Source: Prosthecobacter sp.
GTDB taxonomy: Bacteria; Verrucomicrobiota; Verrucomicrobiia; Verrucomicrobiales; Verrucomicrobiaceae
Assembly: GCA_020216965.1 (NCBI GenBank)
Contig: JAIWOJ010000094.1
Location: forward strand, 1 to 7,446
Direction of reading: 5' to 3'
Length of the DNA stretch: 7,446 bases
Shown: positions 6,801 to 7,446 of the stretch, one piece after another
Position numbering within the stretch: the stretch's first letter is position 1
Layout of the letters: every line of letters starts with the position of its first letter
Translations under genes and position numbers: made by a program
Notes under the pieces: model-generated
What the model was told of the DNA's origin: nothing
The model's database searches: none
Seen by the model: the letters and a program-made list of their open reading frames with translations, nothing else

Positions 6801-7446
6801 CGCAGTGCGTGCGCAGGGCATCCGGCTCGCAGGCGTGTGGAAGGTCAGTTCCTTCACCGAACGCATCCGTAGGCTAGCTCTCGAGGAAAACGTGCCACAG
6901 GCACTGGATGCACTCATCAGCCTCAAGCCAGATGAAGTTGCTGCTCTGGCGCTGAAGGACACCACGAAGCTAGCCGCGCTCGTTTCGCGTGCCGAAGGCC
7001 ATGCGGCCCTGATGCGTGCCTTGCAGAAGAAGGACGCGCTGGATGCTGCACAGGCGAAAAAGGTGCTCACTACGCTCAACAGCCTCGGCAAGAACGACGC
7101 GAAGCTTTCGCCACTGCTCATGAAGCTGGCGGGCATCAACTCAGCTTTGCCAGCCTACACGAAGGAGTACATCGCCAACATCGTGAAGGGCGCGAACACC
7201 TTCGGCAATGCCGCCGAGGGCAAAAAGATATACGAATCCGCTGGCTGCATCGCCTGCCACACCCCCGGAGCCGCACAGAGCAAGATCGGGCCTGATTTGA
7301 GCGCCATCGCACGGGGCCTCCCTATCGACATGATCGTCACCGAAGTCGTGTGGCCTGCGCTCAACGTGAAAGAAGGCTATGAGGCCGTGACCGCGACGAT
7401 GAAGGACGGCACGGTCATCACTGGCTTCAAGCAGACCGAGACCGCC
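3874..7446 (+). CDS. PVC-type heme-binding protein: SGNH-like, propeller (Piru/Ver type), HEAT-like repeats and cytochrome c; 3' end outside the window
   Basis: The reading frame is open from 3874 to the last base, giving 1191 residues with no stop. The start at 3874 (MKRPTLAVLF) gives a basic n-region before the hydrophobic core LIFPLLLCCLVA and an ANA cleavage site near residue 30. GAGG at 3859-3862 is a possible ribosome site. An ATG at 3910 is the alternative and would also leave a signal peptide. Domains: an SGNH/GDSL-hydrolase-like fold at about 38-235; a propeller of the Pirellula/Verrucomicrobium membrane-bound-dehydrogenase type at about 335-680, with two Asp-rich loops, DRDGDGKAD (397) and DSDGDDKAD (440); an alpha-helical HEAT-like region at about 695-1100; and a heme c motif C1125-I-A-C1128-H1129 followed by IGPDL. 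The distal heme ligand would lie beyond the window. Such proteins are abundant in Verrucomicrobiota and Planctomycetota, are exported, and are thought to be redox or sugar-oxidising proteins; the substrate is unknown. The SGNH catalytic residues look degenerate (see findings). Whether it belongs to the upstream operon is uncertain. Confidence 0.93.
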   Translation, partial: MKRPTLAVLFPTMPSTLIFPLLLCCLVANAESFELRQNDVIALTGGANMERTRFNGYLQTQLIASKPELKIKVRNFGWEGDTVFEQWRDGGNYQNLDPKRAAAEKRISAETGTDSWRQQRDWRQQLKEVGATVVIAQFGQMESLNGVEKLTQFIEAYERLIEEFADEGRRVVLVAPVPFERSAALSEYTDAIRALALKKGLHFIGPIHTIGPILDENGHREMAEQITKAFGLQTTSNEAVRAQVIEFERLWFDYWRPMNWAFLMGDRTNVPYSRDWKDSSKRIFPQEMEDFRPLLDQAERNIWAAIEGKPVTPIGARSSIPVEPPTAKPQSPEEELASFQIMDGFAVNLFASEADGIIKPIQMRWDERGRLWVACAVSYPQIKPGEKANDYVLVCEDRDGDGKADKFHKFVEGLFMPSGIELGDGGLYVAQGTELLHFKDSDGDDKADTKRIVLGGFGTADSHQMINCINWGFGGELWFTQGHHIYSRVETPYGVETLNRAGIWRYRPRTGHLDPFFQWSSAGANCWGVTTTEYGQPFHKSGANIGSWFSTPGLVRSNLAVDAQAMNLCLAPIKQVGQEFLHSSMFPKEMQGRIVIGGYYANLLEWHELKYENGMFSTTRLPNIIETKNNVFRPVEVRMGPDGGIYVADWYNPIIGHYQASYRHPDRDKEHGRIWRVTWKAGQKVKPVNLVKKSVEDLLEQVDSKERWTWYQAKRLLIERDSKEVVTALDAWTPKQNAYRQLQALSLYEAHETLRPELLKALLRSPDARIRAYATRVIGTWARDGRLADALTLLETQIADDDALVRLEAIVAASYVNDAKAATVAARALDKEFNGYHRHALTKTLHVLNPLWSAKPAFEKDEHLIFALQNGWVEMSAEELRRQAENSAGDRRSATNTFTASSRATAIMREQIAKHEGDAERQTKWLKALASAASGDDVAFILERAGQNADVLAALKSARPENAEKLIEPLFESKNAAVRAQGIRLAGVWKVSSFTERIRRLALEENVPQALDALISLKPDEVAALALKDTTKLAALVSRAEGHAALMRALQKKDALDAAQAKKVLTTLNSLGKNDAKLSPLLMKLAGINSALPAYTKEYIANIVKGANTFGNAAEGKKIYESAGCIACHTPGAAQSKIGPDLSAIARGLPIDMIVTEVVWPALNVKEGYEAVTATMKDGTVITGFKQTETA

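Noticed and set aside
6378..7139. Minus-strand open frame rich in Ser, Ala and Phe (253 residues)
   Set aside because: It is the reverse of the Ala/Lys/Glu-rich HEAT-like region; such helices give Ser/Ala/Phe-rich antisense frames. No start signal or domain was seen.
1..7446. tRNA, rRNA, CRISPR array, insertion sequence or attachment site
   Set aside because: No repeat-spacer arrays, transposase motifs, long terminal inverted repeats or RNA gene signatures were seen. Almost all the DNA is accounted for by four + strand genes.

Overview
The window reads as chromosomal DNA of a high-GC member of the PVC superphylum, most likely Verrucomicrobiota. The strongest pointer is the large protein at the right end. 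It joins a degenerate SGNH-hydrolase-like domain to the Piru/Verrucomicrobium-type propeller and cytochrome c module, an architecture seen essentially in Planctomycetota and Verrucomicrobiota. All four genes are on the + strand and the DNA is densely coding, with no gap of 300 bases or more.

Layout: bases 1-72 are a short leader that contains a perfect GC-rich hairpin. From 73 to 3841 three genes form a tight, overlapping operon: an OmpR-type response regulator (73-723), a CusS/CopS-like membrane histidine kinase (723-2114) and a secreted diheme enzyme (2111-3841). A weak terminator-like hairpin with seven T's sits on the stop codon of the third gene. After a 32-base gap comes the very large secreted PVC-type heme protein (3874 to the window end), which is cut off by the window.

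The most interesting gene is the third. Its N-terminal half looks like MbnP, the copper-binding periplasmic protein in which a Trp is oxidised to kynurenine. Its C-terminal half looks like MbnH, the MauG/cytochrome-c-peroxidase-like diheme enzyme that does the oxidising. Here the apparent substrate and enzyme are one polypeptide. The peroxidase half lacks the switching distal His of classical bacterial cytochrome c peroxidases, as expected of MauG-like oxidases that need no reductive activation. Translational overlap with a metal-sensor-like two-component system suggests, by inference, a self-contained periplasmic copper (or redox) sensing and handling unit.

The downstream PVC heme protein is probably an unrelated or loosely coupled extracytoplasmic redox protein. 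Its substrate cannot be told from the sequence.
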